The notes under the pieces: model-generated
Database searches by the model: none
Told to the model about the DNA's origin: nothing
What the model saw: only the letters and a program-made list of their open reading frames with translations
Shown here: piece after piece, positions 32,347-41,231 of the stretch
How positions within the stretch are numbered: the first letter of the stretch is position 1
Layout: the number at the start of each line of letters is the position of its first letter
Source of the DNA: Rhodanobacter sp. C01
GTDB taxonomy: Bacteria; Pseudomonadota; Gammaproteobacteria; Xanthomonadales; Rhodanobacteraceae
DNA length: 64,000 bases
Reading direction: 5' to 3'
Assembly: GCF_002001045.1 (NCBI RefSeq)
Contig: NZ_MUNR01000012.1
Location: 434,001 to 498,000, forward strand
Made by a program: the position numbers and the translations under genes

Positions 32347-33581
32347 ACGCGACGGAATGCCAGCGTGCCGTTGGTGCCGCCAAAGCCGAACGAGTTGGAG
32401 ATCACCACGTCGAGCTTCGCTTCGCGTGCGATATGCGGCACAAAGTCCAGATCGCAGCCTTCGCTTGGCTCGTCCAGGTTGATCGTCGGTGGCAGTACCT
32501 GGTCGCGCAGGGCCAGGATGCTGAAGATGGCCTCGACGCCACCGGCTGCACCGAGCAGATGGCCGGTGGTCGATTTGGTCGAGCTCATCGCCAGCTTGTA
32601 GGCGTGATCACCGAACACCTTCTTCGCCGCCATCACTTCGCCCAGATCGCCGAGCGGCGTGGAGGTGCCGTGTGCGTTGACGTACTGCACGTCGGTAGGA
32701 TTGAGGCCGGCATCGTTCAGCGCGGTCTGCATGCAGCGTGCTGCGCCTTCGCCACCCTCACTCGGCGCGGTCATGTGGAACGCGTCGCCGCTCATGCCGA
32801 AACCGACCAGCTCGGCGTAGATGCGCGCGCCGCGGGCCTTGGCGTGTTCGTATTCTTCCAGCATCAGCACGCCAGCACCGTCGGACAGCACGAAACCGTC
32901 GCGATCCTTGTCCCACGGGCGGCTGGCCTTGGTCGGCTCGTCGTTGCGGGTGGACATCGCCTTGGCCGAGCAGAAGCCCGCCATCGCGGTACCTGTGGTG
33001 GCGAACTCGGCGCCGCCGGCGATCATCGCGTCGGCATCGCCGTACTGGATCATTCGCGCGGCCAGACCAATGTTGTGCGCGCCCGTGGTGCATGCGGTGA
33101 CGCAGGCGATGTTCGGACCTTTCAGGCCGAACATGATCGAGAGCTGGCCCGAGGCCATGTTGATGATCGAGCTGGGCACGTAGAACGGCGACACCCGGCG
33201 CGGGCCCTTGGCGGCCAGCTCAAGCGTGGTGGCTTCGATCGTGTACAGACCGCCGATACCGGCGCCGACGGCCACACCGATGCGCGGTGCGTTTGCCTCG
33301 GTCACTTCCAGTCCGGAGTCGCGCAAGGCCTGGGTACCCGCTGCCACGCCGTAGTGGATGAACGGGTCCATCTTCTTGACGTCCTTCACCGGCATCCACT
33401 GTGCCGGGTCGAAACCGCTGACCTGGCCGGCAATGCGCGTGGAATAAGCGGAGGTGTCGAAATGGGTGACCGGGCCGATTCCGCTGATGCCCTTCAGGAC
33501 ACGCTCCCAGGCGGTGGCGAGTTCGTTGCCGACCGGCGAGATGATGCCCATGCCGGTCACTACCACACGTCGCTTGCTCAT
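32343..33581 (-). CDS. fabF: 3-oxoacyl-ACP synthase II (KASII)
   Basis: Condensing enzyme of fatty acid elongation. The catalytic triad is visible as the Cys in TACTTGAHN, His in [11 protein letters not shown] and His in [15 protein letters not shown]. 412 residues, ATG giving [12 protein letters not shown]. About 236 nt separate it from acpP, including a terminator-like hairpin, so it may have its own promoter. Confidence 0.97.
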   Translation of the reverse strand: MSKRRVVVTGMGIISPVGNELATAWERVLKGISGIGPVTHFDTSAYSTRIAGQVSGFDPAQWMPVKDVKKMDPFIHYGVAAGTQALRDSGLEVTEANAPRIGVAVGAGIGGLYTIEATTLELAAKGPRRVSPFYVPSSIINMASGQLSIMFGLKGPNIACVTACTTGAHNIGLAARMIQYGDADAMIAGGAEFATTGTAMAGFCSAKAMSTRNDEPTKASRPWDKDRDGFVLSDGAGVLMLEEYEHAKARGARIYAELVGFGMSGDAFHMTAPSEGGEGAARCMQTALNDAGLNPTDVQYVNAHGTSTPLGDLGEVMAAKKVFGDHAYKLAMSSTKSTTGHLLGAAGGVEAIFSILALRDQVLPPTINLDEPSEGCDLDFVPHIAREAKLDVVISNSFGFGGTNGTLAFRRV

Positions 33582-33710
33582 GCTGATCTTCCTTCGTGAT
33601 TCCGTAAACCCGCCGCAGGCAGATGCCTTGCAGCACGGATCGTAGATACGTCACCCACCTCGACAGGGCGCATCCTGCGCACCATACGGGGTCGGACGTT
33701 ACAAATTGCA

Positions 33711-33739
33711 GAAACGAAAACTGCGCCAAAAAGGCGCAG
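33711..33739 (-). terminator. Intrinsic terminator between acpP and fabF
   Basis: On the minus strand CTGCGCC and GGCGCAG arms with a TTTTT loop are followed by TTTTCGTTT. It lies about 80 nt after acpP and 130 nt before fabF, so it should uncouple high acpP expression from downstream genes. Confidence 0.8.
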
Positions 33740-33817
33740 CATTCGTTATCGCTGTGTGGATCGACTGGCCCGCAGAGTGCCGGCCAGTCAGGCGCACAGC
33801 GATCAATGGCGTACCGA

Positions 33818-34057
33818 TCAATCCTTGGAGTGGGCCTTGATGTAATCAACAGCCTGCTGCACGGTGGTGATCTTCTCAGCGTCTTCGTCGGGAATCTCGG
33901 TCTCGAACTCTTCCTCGAGCGCCATCACCAGTTCCACCGTGTCCAGCGAATCTGCGCCCAGATCGTCCACGAACGAAGCGTTCGCCGTGACTTCATCTTC
34001 CTTCACGCCCAACTGCTCGATGACGATTTTCTTGACGCGCTCTTCGATGGTGCTCAT
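33818..34057 (-). CDS. acpP: Acyl carrier protein
   Basis: Carrier of acyl chains in fatty acid synthesis. The ATG giving [12 protein letters not shown] yields 79 residues, acidic throughout, with the phosphopantetheine serine (Ser37) in [12 protein letters not shown]. It lies between fabG and fabF, with gaps of about 200 nt on both sides, consistent with separate, strong expression. Confidence 0.98.
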   Translation of the reverse strand: MSTIEERVKKIVIEQLGVKEDEVTANASFVDDLGADSLDTVELVMALEEEFETEIPDEDAEKITTVQQAVDYIKAHSKD

Positions 34058-34259
34058 GTTGCCCATACCTCTCAAGGTGTAATTGTTTGTCTGTGCCGGC
34101 GCTAGTTGCCTGCAAAAGGCCGGCCGCATTGTAGTGGCTAAACCGCGAGGCCGCCACGATCCACCGGTGATACCAGAGCGCACGGTCCCTGGGGGACCGA
34201 CGCGAAAGGGCAATTGTCGCCTAAAACGAGCCCGCTGGCGACAACTGCCTGCGCAGGCC

Positions 34260-35003
34260 CTACGGCATATACATGCCACCGTTGACGTGCAGGGTTTCGC
34301 CCGTGATGTAGGCCGCCGCTGGCGAAGCCAGGAAACCCACCGCCTTGGCGATGTCCGCTACCTCACCGAGCCGGCCCAGGGCGATCTGGCCGAGCAGCGC
34401 CTGCTTCGACTCTTCGGGCAACGCGCGGGTCATGTCGGTATCGATGAAGCCCGGCGCAACCACATTGACGGTGATCCCGCGCGTGCCGATTTCGCGCGCC
34501 AGCGACTTGGAGAACGCGATGATGCCGGCCTTCGCCGCCGCGTAATTCGCTTGGCCCGGATTGCCGGTGAGTCCGATCACCGAGGCGATCGAGATGATGC
34601 GGCCCTTGCGCGCCTTCATCATCCCGCGCATCACCGCCTTGGAGGTGCGGTAAACCGAGCTGAGGTTGGTGTCGAGGATGACGTTCCAGTCTTCTTCGCG
34701 CATGCGCATCAACAGCTGGTCGCGGGTGATGCCGGCATTGTTGACAAGGATCGACACCGCGCCGAATTCCTTCGCGATGCTGTCGACCAGCGCGTCGACC
34801 GCGGCGCTGTCGGTGACATTCAGCACGCGACCATGGCCACCATGTGCCGCCAGTCGATCACCGATCGCCGCAGCACCGCTTTCGCTGGTCGCGGTGCCGA
34901 TCACGGTGGCGCCCATCGCCGCCAGTTCGTCGGCAATCGCCGCACCGATACCGCGGCTGGCGCCGGTGACCAGCGCGATTTCACCTTGCAGTGGGTTGCT
35001 CAT
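34260..35003 (-). CDS. fabG: 3-oxoacyl-ACP reductase
   Basis: NADPH-dependent short-chain dehydrogenase of fatty acid elongation. Cofactor motif [12 protein letters not shown], and the Ser-Tyr-Lys centre in [21 protein letters not shown] are intact. The ATG giving [14 protein letters not shown] has AGGAAC upstream; 247 residues. It follows fabD. Confidence 0.97.
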   Translation of the reverse strand: MSNPLQGEIALVTGASRGIGAAIADELAAMGATVIGTATSESGAAAIGDRLAAHGGHGRVLNVTDSAAVDALVDSIAKEFGAVSILVNNAGITRDQLLMRMREEDWNVILDTNLSSVYRTSKAVMRGMMKARKGRIISIASVIGLTGNPGQANYAAAKAGIIAFSKSLAREIGTRGITVNVVAPGFIDTDMTRALPEESKQALLGQIALGRLGEVADIAKAVGFLASPAAAYITGETLHVNGGMYMP

Positions 35004-35059
35004 CTGTAGAGGTTCCTGACATTCAATCAATAGAAGAAATCATGCGTGTCGCGGGAAGG

Positions 35060-36007
35060 TCACGCCCACTCGGCGAGCGCAGCATCCAGTTCGGTCGGCG
35101 CACCGATCGCGCGCGCCTCGAACGTCTTGTCGATGCGCTTGATCAGGCCGCTCAGCACCTTGCCAGGGCCACACTCCGCGATGCGGGTAGCCCCACCCGC
35201 AGCCAGCGCCTGCACGCACTCGGTCCAGCGCACCGGCAGGTACAGCTGGCGCTGCAACGCGCCACGAATCTCCTCGACCGTGTCGTAGCTGCGTGCCTCG
35301 GCGTTCTGCACTACCGGAATGCGCGGCAACTGCCAGTCGATGGATGCCATCCGCTCACCCAATCGGTCGGCCGCCTCGCGCATCAATGCGCAATGCGATG
35401 GCACCGAGACGGCCAGCTTGATCGCCTTCTTCACACCCAGCTCGGCGAGCCGTGCCAGCGCGCGATCGACCGCCTCGGCATTGCCGGCGATCACCAGCTG
35501 ACCGGGCGAATTGAAGTTGGCCGGCGACACGACCTGCCCCTGCGCGACTTCCTCGCACACGGCAGCAATCTGCGCGTCGTCACCACCGAGGATCGCCGCC
35601 ATCGCGCCGACGCCGGCCGGCACGGCTGCCTGCATCAGCCGGCCTCGTTCAGCCACCAACGCCGCCGCGTCATGCAACGACAGTGCACCAGCACAGACCA
35701 ACGCGCTGTATTCGCCCAGGCTGTGACCGGACAACTGCGCCGGTTGCACACCACCCAGCTTCTGCCAGACCCGCCACACCGCCACGCTCGCGGCGAGCAG
35801 TGCCGGCTGGGTGTTCTCGGTGCGGTTGAGCTGGTCTTCCGGTCCGTGCGCGCTCAAGTTCCACAGATCGAGTCCAGCGCCCTGCGAGGCCTCAGCAAAC
35901 GTCGCCTGGACTTCGGCATGTGCGGCAGCCAGTTCGGCCAGCATGCCGAGCGACTGCGAACCCTGACCGGGGAAAACGAAAGCGAGCGAAGCAGAGGTTG
36001 AACTCAT
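35060..36007 (-). CDS. fabD: Malonyl-CoA:ACP transacylase
   Basis: Loads malonyl groups onto ACP. The N-terminal FVFPGQGSQSLGM and catalytic GHSLGEYSAL are intact, as is the later HCALMREAAD region. The ATG giving MSSTSASLAFVFPGQG is chosen; upstream in-frame codons run into the intergenic hairpin. 315 residues. Confidence 0.97.
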   Translation of the reverse strand: MSSTSASLAFVFPGQGSQSLGMLAELAAAHAEVQATFAEASQGAGLDLWNLSAHGPEDQLNRTENTQPALLAASVAVWRVWQKLGGVQPAQLSGHSLGEYSALVCAGALSLHDAAALVAERGRLMQAAVPAGVGAMAAILGGDDAQIAAVCEEVAQGQVVSPANFNSPGQLVIAGNAEAVDRALARLAELGVKKAIKLAVSVPSHCALMREAADRLGERMASIDWQLPRIPVVQNAEARSYDTVEEIRGALQRQLYLPVRWTECVQALAAGGATRIAECGPGKVLSGLIKRIDKTFEARAIGAPTELDAALAEWA

Positions 36008-36100
36008 GGATGCGCAGATCCTGTCGACGAAAACCGCCATGGTGCCAGCATCGCCGCCCATACGCAGCTGTATTCGTTATTTTTGCGGGACGGAAAAGCA

Positions 36101-36124
36101 CGATGCCGCCTGAAGGCGGCATCG
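36101..36124 (-). other. 10-bp hairpin between fabH and fabD
   Basis: CGATGCCGCC and GGCGGCATCG form a perfect stem with a 4-nt loop. On the minus strand it is followed by TGCTTTTCC, a weak T-tract, so partial termination between fabH and fabD is possible. Confidence 0.55.
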
Positions 36125-36149
36125 TCGAGAAAGCTTGAACCAAGGCGAC

Positions 36150-37124
36150 TCAGTAGCGCAGCAACGCTGAGGCCCAGGTGAAGCCGCCGCCGAACGCTTC
36201 CAGCAACAGGTTCTGGCCACGCTGCACCTTGCCCGAACGCACCGCGTAATCAAGCGCCAGCGGCACCGAACCGGACGAAGTATTGGCGTGCTTGTCGACC
36301 GTGACAATGACCCGCTCCATCGACATCTTCAGTCGCTTGGCGGTCGCTTCGATGATGCGCAGGTTCGCCTGATGCGGGATCAGCCAGTCGATGTCCGACT
36401 CGACCATGCCGGCAGCCTGCAGGGTTTCCTCGACCAGCGAGTCGAGCGTCTTCACCGCGACCTTGAACACTTCACGGCCGGACATCTTGATGCGCACGCC
36501 ATGGTTGGGCTCGTCCTTGAAGCCGACCGAGACGCCCACCGGGTTGTACAGCAGATGCTTGAAACCGCCATCGGCATGCAGGCAGGTGGCATAAATGCCC
36601 GGTTCGCTGGAAGCTTCCAGCACCACGGCACCGGCACCATCGCCGAACAGCACACAGGTTTCACGCTCGGTCCAGTCGACCATCCGGGTCAGTGTCTCGG
36701 CACCGATCACCAGCACCTTCCTCGACTGCCCGCTCTTGATGAACTTGTCGGCAACGCCCAGCGCATACACGAAACCGGAACAGGCCGCATTCACGTCGAA
36801 CGCCGCACAGCCATTGGCACCCAGACGATGCTGTACCAGACAGGCGGTGGACGGAAAGATGATGTCCGGCGTGGTGGTACCGACCACGATCAGATCAAGT
36901 TCGGAAGCCTTGACGCCCGCTGCTTCCAGCGCATTCAGCGCCGCCTGAAAGGCCAGGTCGCCAGTGGTCTCGCCATCCGCGGCAATATGGCGCTGACGGA
37001 TGCCAGTGCGGGTGTGGATCCACTCGTCGCTGGTGTCGACGATCTTTTCCAGATCGACGTTGGTGACCACGCGCTCGGGGAGCGCACTACCGGTGGCGAT
37101 GATGCGGGAGTAGATCTGGGACAT
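36150..37124 (-). CDS. fabH: 3-oxoacyl-ACP synthase III (KASIII)
   Basis: Starts fatty acid synthesis by condensing acetyl-CoA with malonyl-ACP. The Cys-His-Asn centre is visible in NAACSGFVYAL, IPHQANLRI and KHANTSSGSVPLAL. 324 residues. It follows rpmF after about 150 nt; plsX, which lies here in E. coli, is absent. Confidence 0.97.
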   Translation of the reverse strand: MSQIYSRIIATGSALPERVVTNVDLEKIVDTSDEWIHTRTGIRQRHIAADGETTGDLAFQAALNALEAAGVKASELDLIVVGTTTPDIIFPSTACLVQHRLGANGCAAFDVNAACSGFVYALGVADKFIKSGQSRKVLVIGAETLTRMVDWTERETCVLFGDGAGAVVLEASSEPGIYATCLHADGGFKHLLYNPVGVSVGFKDEPNHGVRIKMSGREVFKVAVKTLDSLVEETLQAAGMVESDIDWLIPHQANLRIIEATAKRLKMSMERVIVTVDKHANTSSGSVPLALDYAVRSGKVQRGQNLLLEAFGGGFTWASALLRY

Positions 37125-37277
37125 TCAGCTATCCATCAACGAAACAGAGGATTGAACGCCGTAGTCGGCGATGTACCGCCACACGTTACGTTCCGGCGTG
37201 CATGAACGCAAAACGGCGCGTCGCCGCGCCGCCTGCATGATCGTATCGCAGGAATCCGGAGGATTCCGCGGAACCGA

Positions 37278-37472
37278 TCAATCCTCGACCGACACCGCAC
37301 CCTTGGTTTCGATCACTTTCTTGCCGCGGTAGTAGCCATCCTTGGTGACGTGATGGCGCAGATGCACTTCGCCACTGGTCGGATCGGTGGACAGCTGCAC
37401 GGTCTTCAGCGCGTCGTGCGAACGACGCATGCCGCGGGTGGACGGGGTACGGCGGCTCTTGGCAACTGCCAT
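37278..37472 (-). CDS. rpmF: 50S ribosomal protein L32
   Basis: Small basic ribosomal protein, 64 residues, beginning [20 protein letters not shown], with [19 protein letters not shown] near the end. The zinc-binding cysteines of some L32 proteins are absent, as in other proteobacterial forms. It lies between the DUF177 gene and fabH, the conserved place. Confidence 0.97.
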   Translation of the reverse strand: MAVAKSRRTPSTRGMRRSHDALKTVQLSTDPTSGEVHLRHHVTKDGYYRGKKVIETKGAVSVED

Positions 37473-37555
37473 GGTAGTTCTCCAGCTGAAACTTGATGAT
37501 TGAGACTAGATATTCTGAGTCGACATGATCCGGATCGATTGAACCGGATCGGCGT

Positions 37556-38074
37556 TTACTTCTTCAGTTCGCGCAACACCGCGAACGGATTTTCGGAGCG
37601 CCCTTCACCGGTGGAATCCTCTTCCGGCTCGTGGCCCGTCACTTCGTCGGGCAGGCTGCTGTCCGGGTTGACCGGAATCAGCGGCAGCGCCAACAACAAT
37701 TCATCTTCGATGACATCCGCTGGTTTCAACCGGCCATCCTCGGCCACCAGCAGCGGTTCGCAATCAGGCGGCAAGCCGGCCTCATCGCGCTCCTGCCTGA
37801 TCAGCCCGAGCCGGGTGTTCACCGCCAGCGGCAGTACAAACGGTTCCAGCGTGCGTTGACAGACCAGCGTGAGCGAAGCCTGCGCGCGAACATCGAGATA
37901 GTCCGTACCCAGGTTGTCGCGTCCGAAATCCAGTTCGAACTGCGCCGTCCCATCGGTGCTTGCCAGTGCCTCGCACAGGCGTGACATGGCGGCGATGGGC
38001 AGCATTCCCTCGAACGAACGCCGCGCCGAGACCATGCGCCAAGCGTCCACGGACTCTGGCAGTGTCACGGACAT
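37556..38074 (-). CDS. DUF177 (YceD) family protein
   Basis: Family associated with large-subunit rRNA accumulation and always found beside rpmF. The 172-residue acidic protein contains LDVRAQASLTLVCQRTLEPF, matching the family core, and ends NPFAVLRELKK, a typical YceD terminus. First gene of the rpmF-fab cluster; divergent from the plus-strand genes that follow. Confidence 0.9.
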   Translation of the reverse strand: MSVTLPESVDAWRMVSARRSFEGMLPIAAMSRLCEALASTDGTAQFELDFGRDNLGTDYLDVRAQASLTLVCQRTLEPFVLPLAVNTRLGLIRQERDEAGLPPDCEPLLVAEDGRLKPADVIEDELLLALPLIPVNPDSSLPDEVTGHEPEEDSTGEGRSENPFAVLRELKK

Positions 38075-38219
38075 AATCGCGAAATATTAGGTTTGAAGCC
38101 GTCCCAAGTCAACTGGCACGACTCTCCCAAGCCATGGAACAGCTGCCGGATGCGCCTATTTTGCCTGATCCGGCCCGGATGCGGCAGACTGAATCCCTTC
38201 ATTGCCTGAGCTGCCATTT

Positions 38220-38675
38220 GTGAATGACTACTCGATGCTCGGCTTCGCCGTGCTGCTGCTGTTGCTGGTTGCCGGTGTTGGCTGGACACTGTTCATGCGC
38301 CGGCGCCAGGCGCAGCGCAGCCATAGTTTGCGAAACCTGCTTGATCTGGCCGACCGGCTGGAAACGGACCTCAAGACCTGTCGATCCGGCCTGCAACAGG
38401 CTCATGCCGTGATGTCGCTCAATCCCGACCTGCCCGCCGCCAGCGAACAAGATGCCCGGCATGCCATCGACGGTGGTCTGCGGGCCCTCCTGCAGCAACG
38501 GCTGTGGATTCGCGACCGCTCGGCACAAGCAAGCCAGCATGAACTGGACGAAGCAGCCGCCTCGATGCGTGGCACCCGGGATCGGCTGCAGCCCCTGCTG
38601 CAGGCACTTACCCAGGCCCAGAGCGACCTGAACAGCGCCATGCGCGAGCATATACGGCGCGAATCCGATACATGA
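38220..38675 (+). CDS. Membrane-anchored coiled-coil protein, unknown function
   Basis: No family recognised. One N-terminal membrane helix (FAVLLLLLVAGVGWTLFM) is followed by a basic stop-transfer (RRRQAQR) and about 110 residues of predicted helix/coiled coil (LLDLADRLETDLKTC, LDEAAASMRGTRDRLQPLLQAL). The start is uncertain: GTG used here, TTG six codons earlier or ATG five codons later are possible. Its stop overlaps the Maf start by 4 nt, so the two are coupled. Confidence 0.65.
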   Translation: MNDYSMLGFAVLLLLLVAGVGWTLFMRRRQAQRSHSLRNLLDLADRLETDLKTCRSGLQQAHAVMSLNPDLPAASEQDARHAIDGGLRALLQQRLWIRDRSAQASQHELDEAAASMRGTRDRLQPLLQALTQAQSDLNSAMREHIRRESDT

Positions 38676-39271
38676 TCCCGACAGCTCCGATGGCACCCAG
38701 GCTGGTACTGGGCTCCACTTCGCGCTACCGCGCCGAACTGCTGCGCCGGCTGGTCGTGGATTTCGAACAGTGCGCACCCGGCACTGATGAAACCGCGCTG
38801 GCTGGCGAGGCCGCGGTCGCACGCGCACTGCGACTGGCAATCGCCAAGGCCGAAGCTGCTGCCAGCGAGCGGCATGACGCGCTGGTGATCGGCTCCGACC
38901 AGGTTGCCGAGCTCGATGGCCGGATCCTCGACAAGCCCGGAACCGCCGAACATGCCCATGCTCAGCTCACCGCCAGTTCCGGCCGAGAGGTGCACTTCCA
39001 CACGGCGTTATGCCTGCTGGATACCCGCCATGGCCGTCGATACACCCATGTCGACCACACCCGCGTGCGCTTCCGTGAATTGAACGCGGCGGAAATCATG
39101 CGCTACATCGAACACGAACAGCCGCTCGACTGCGCCGGAAGCTTCAAGTGCGAGGGCCTCGGCATCAGCCTGTTCGAGTCGATCGACAACCATGATCCCA
39201 CCGCGCTGATCGGGTTGCCGCTGATTGCGCTGGTGCGGTTGCTGCGCGAAGCCGGCATGGAACTGCCATAG
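38672..39271 (+). CDS. Maf/YceF-type nucleoside triphosphate pyrophosphatase
   Basis: House-cleaning pyrophosphatase; the YceF subfamily hydrolyses m7GTP. The N-terminal GSTSRYRAELLRRL, GSDQVAELDGRILDKPG and the subfamily signature CAGSFKCEGLGISLFE are present in 199 residues. It lies divergently from the DUF177-rpmF cluster, an arrangement common in gammaproteobacteria. Confidence 0.9.
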   Translation: MIPTAPMAPRLVLGSTSRYRAELLRRLVVDFEQCAPGTDETALAGEAAVARALRLAIAKAEAAASERHDALVIGSDQVAELDGRILDKPGTAEHAHAQLTASSGREVHFHTALCLLDTRHGRRYTHVDHTRVRFRELNAAEIMRYIEHEQPLDCAGSFKCEGLGISLFESIDNHDPTALIGLPLIALVRLLREAGMELP

Positions 39272-39336
39272 GATCGGCCATGCCGGACAGTCGCTACACT
39301 GCCTCTCGCCTCCACCCTACCCCTGCTGAAGAACCC

Positions 39337-40278
39337 ATGTCTGCCATCACCTCGCTTCGCGATGAAGTTCTGCAGCAGCGCCTGGATGCCGCGATGGCCC
39401 AGGTCAACCAGGTCCTGCTGGGCAAGCCACGCCAGGTGAAGCTGGCATTTACCTGTCTGATTGCCGGCGGCCACCTGCTGCTGGAAGACGTGCCAGGTGT
39501 CGGCAAGACCACCTTGGCGCATGCGCTGGCTGCCAGCTTTGCGCTCGACTTCCAGCGCGTGCAGTTCACCAGCGACCTGCTGCCGTCGGACATCATCGGT
39601 GTCAGCGTGTACGAGCGCGAAACCGGTCAGTTCCGCTTCCATCCCGGCCCGATCTTCACCGGCCTGCTGCTGGCCGACGAGATCAACCGCGCCAGCCCGA
39701 AGACGCAGAGCGCGCTGCTGGAAGCGATGGCCGAACATCAAGTCACCGTGGACGGCCAGACCCATTTGCTGGCACAGCCGTTCTTTGTCGTCGCCACGCA
39801 GAACCCGCTCGACCTCAACGGTACCTTCCCGCTGCCCGACTCGCAGCTGGATCGCTTCATGCTGCGGCTGTCGCTGGATTACCCGGACGCCACCGCCGAA
39901 CGTGCCCTGCTCACTGGCAACGATCGCCGCGACCTGCTGACCCGGCTGATGCCGCAACTCGATGGTGCCGCCCTGCTCGCGCTGCATCGGCAAGCACAGA
40001 CCATCACCGCCAGCCCCGCCTTGCTCGACTATCTGCAAGCCTTGCTCGCTGCCAGCCGCCGGCACCCCGAGATCCGCGTGGGCCTGTCGCCACGTGCGGG
40101 ACTCGCCTTGTTGAGTGCTGCACGCGTATGGGCACTGCTCAGCAACCGCACGCATGTCTTGCCGGAAGACATCCAGGCGCTGTTCGTACCATTGGCGGCC
40201 CATCGCCTGCTGCCGGCACGCGGTGCCAATGGCGACACGCTGGCGCGTCAGCTACTGGCCGAGGTGGCGGTGGATTGA
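39337..40278 (+). CDS. MoxR-family AAA+ ATPase
   Basis: Chaperone-like ATPase. Walker A GVGKTTLAHAL and Walker B LLLADEINRASPKTQSALLEAM are intact. The ATG giving MSAITSLRDEVLQ is preferred to one 19 codons upstream. 313 residues. Its stop overlaps the DUF58 start by one base, and a transglutaminase follows, the standard MoxR-DUF58-TgpA triad. Confidence 0.92.
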   Translation: MSAITSLRDEVLQQRLDAAMAQVNQVLLGKPRQVKLAFTCLIAGGHLLLEDVPGVGKTTLAHALAASFALDFQRVQFTSDLLPSDIIGVSVYERETGQFRFHPGPIFTGLLLADEINRASPKTQSALLEAMAEHQVTVDGQTHLLAQPFFVVATQNPLDLNGTFPLPDSQLDRFMLRLSLDYPDATAERALLTGNDRRDLLTRLMPQLDGAALLALHRQAQTITASPALLDYLQALLAASRRHPEIRVGLSPRAGLALLSAARVWALLSNRTHVLPEDIQALFVPLAAHRLLPARGANGDTLARQLLAEVAVD

Positions 40279-41231
40279 TGCGCAGCGTCCTGCAGCGCAT
40301 GCAGACCTGGGCCGAACGCCGGTTGCCTGCGCTTACCCGTTACCGGCGCCCGGAAAGCCTGCCGATCGAGCTGCACCGACGACGCATCTATATCGTGCCG
40401 ACGAGCTTCGGCCTGGGTTTTTCGGTGCTGCTGCTGGTGATGATGGTCGGTGCATTGAACTACACCAACAATGCCGCCCTGCTGCTCACCTGCCTGCTCG
40501 GTGCCGCCAGTGCGGCCAGCATGCTGGTGGCGTTTCGCAGTCTCGATGGCCTCAGGCTGGCGTATGTACGCGCAGGTCATGCCGTGGCAGGCGAGCCGAT
40601 CGAACTCACGCTGGTGCTGGAGTCGCATCGCCGCCGCCATGCGATCCGCGTCGATCTGGACCAGGACTCCACGGCCTTTGCCATCGATGCGAACGGCATC
40701 GCCCAAGTGGTACTGCAGTTGCCAACCCTGCAACGTGGCTGGCTGCCGTTACCCCGACTGCGCCTGTGGAGCAGTTGGCCGCTCGGCCTGTTTCGTGCGT
40801 GGAGCTGGCTGCACCCGGAGCAATCGATCCTGGTATGGCCGCGCCCGGAAACCGCAGGGCCAGCGCCGCACGCCGCCGCGGACGACGCCCGCCACATGCG
40901 CCTGTACCTGGGTGACGAACTGGCTGCGCTGCGCGACTATCGTGCAGGTGACTCGCAGCGGCATATCGCCTGGAAGGCCAGCGCCCGCCACATCAACCTG
41001 CTGGTTAAGGACTTCGAACAGCCGCAAAGCCGTCCGAACTGGCAACTGGACTGGCGTCAGCTACCGGGTCTGGACCATGAGGCCCGCATTGCCCGGCTGG
41101 CTCGCTGGCTCGGCGAGGCGCAAGCCCAGCGACGCAGTTACAGCCTGTGGCTGCCGGGCAACCAGATCGCCAGCGGCAGTGGCCCGCTGCATTACGCGCA
41201 CTGCATGAGCGCCCTGGCGCAACTGCCATGA
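40278..41231 (+). CDS. DUF58 domain protein
   Basis: Partner of MoxR ATPases. Two N-terminal membrane helices (GFSVLLLVMMVGALNY, ALLLTCLLGAASAASMLVAF) precede a beta-rich part and the DUF58 signature LRDYRAGDSQRHIAWKASAR. 317 residues. It overlaps moxR by 1 nt and the transglutaminase gene by 4 nt, so all three are one unit. Confidence 0.88.
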   Translation: MRSVLQRMQTWAERRLPALTRYRRPESLPIELHRRRIYIVPTSFGLGFSVLLLVMMVGALNYTNNAALLLTCLLGAASAASMLVAFRSLDGLRLAYVRAGHAVAGEPIELTLVLESHRRRHAIRVDLDQDSTAFAIDANGIAQVVLQLPTLQRGWLPLPRLRLWSSWPLGLFRAWSWLHPEQSILVWPRPETAGPAPHAAADDARHMRLYLGDELAALRDYRAGDSQRHIAWKASARHINLLVKDFEQPQSRPNWQLDWRQLPGLDHEARIARLARWLGEAQAQRRSYSLWLPGNQIASGSGPLHYAHCMSALAQLP

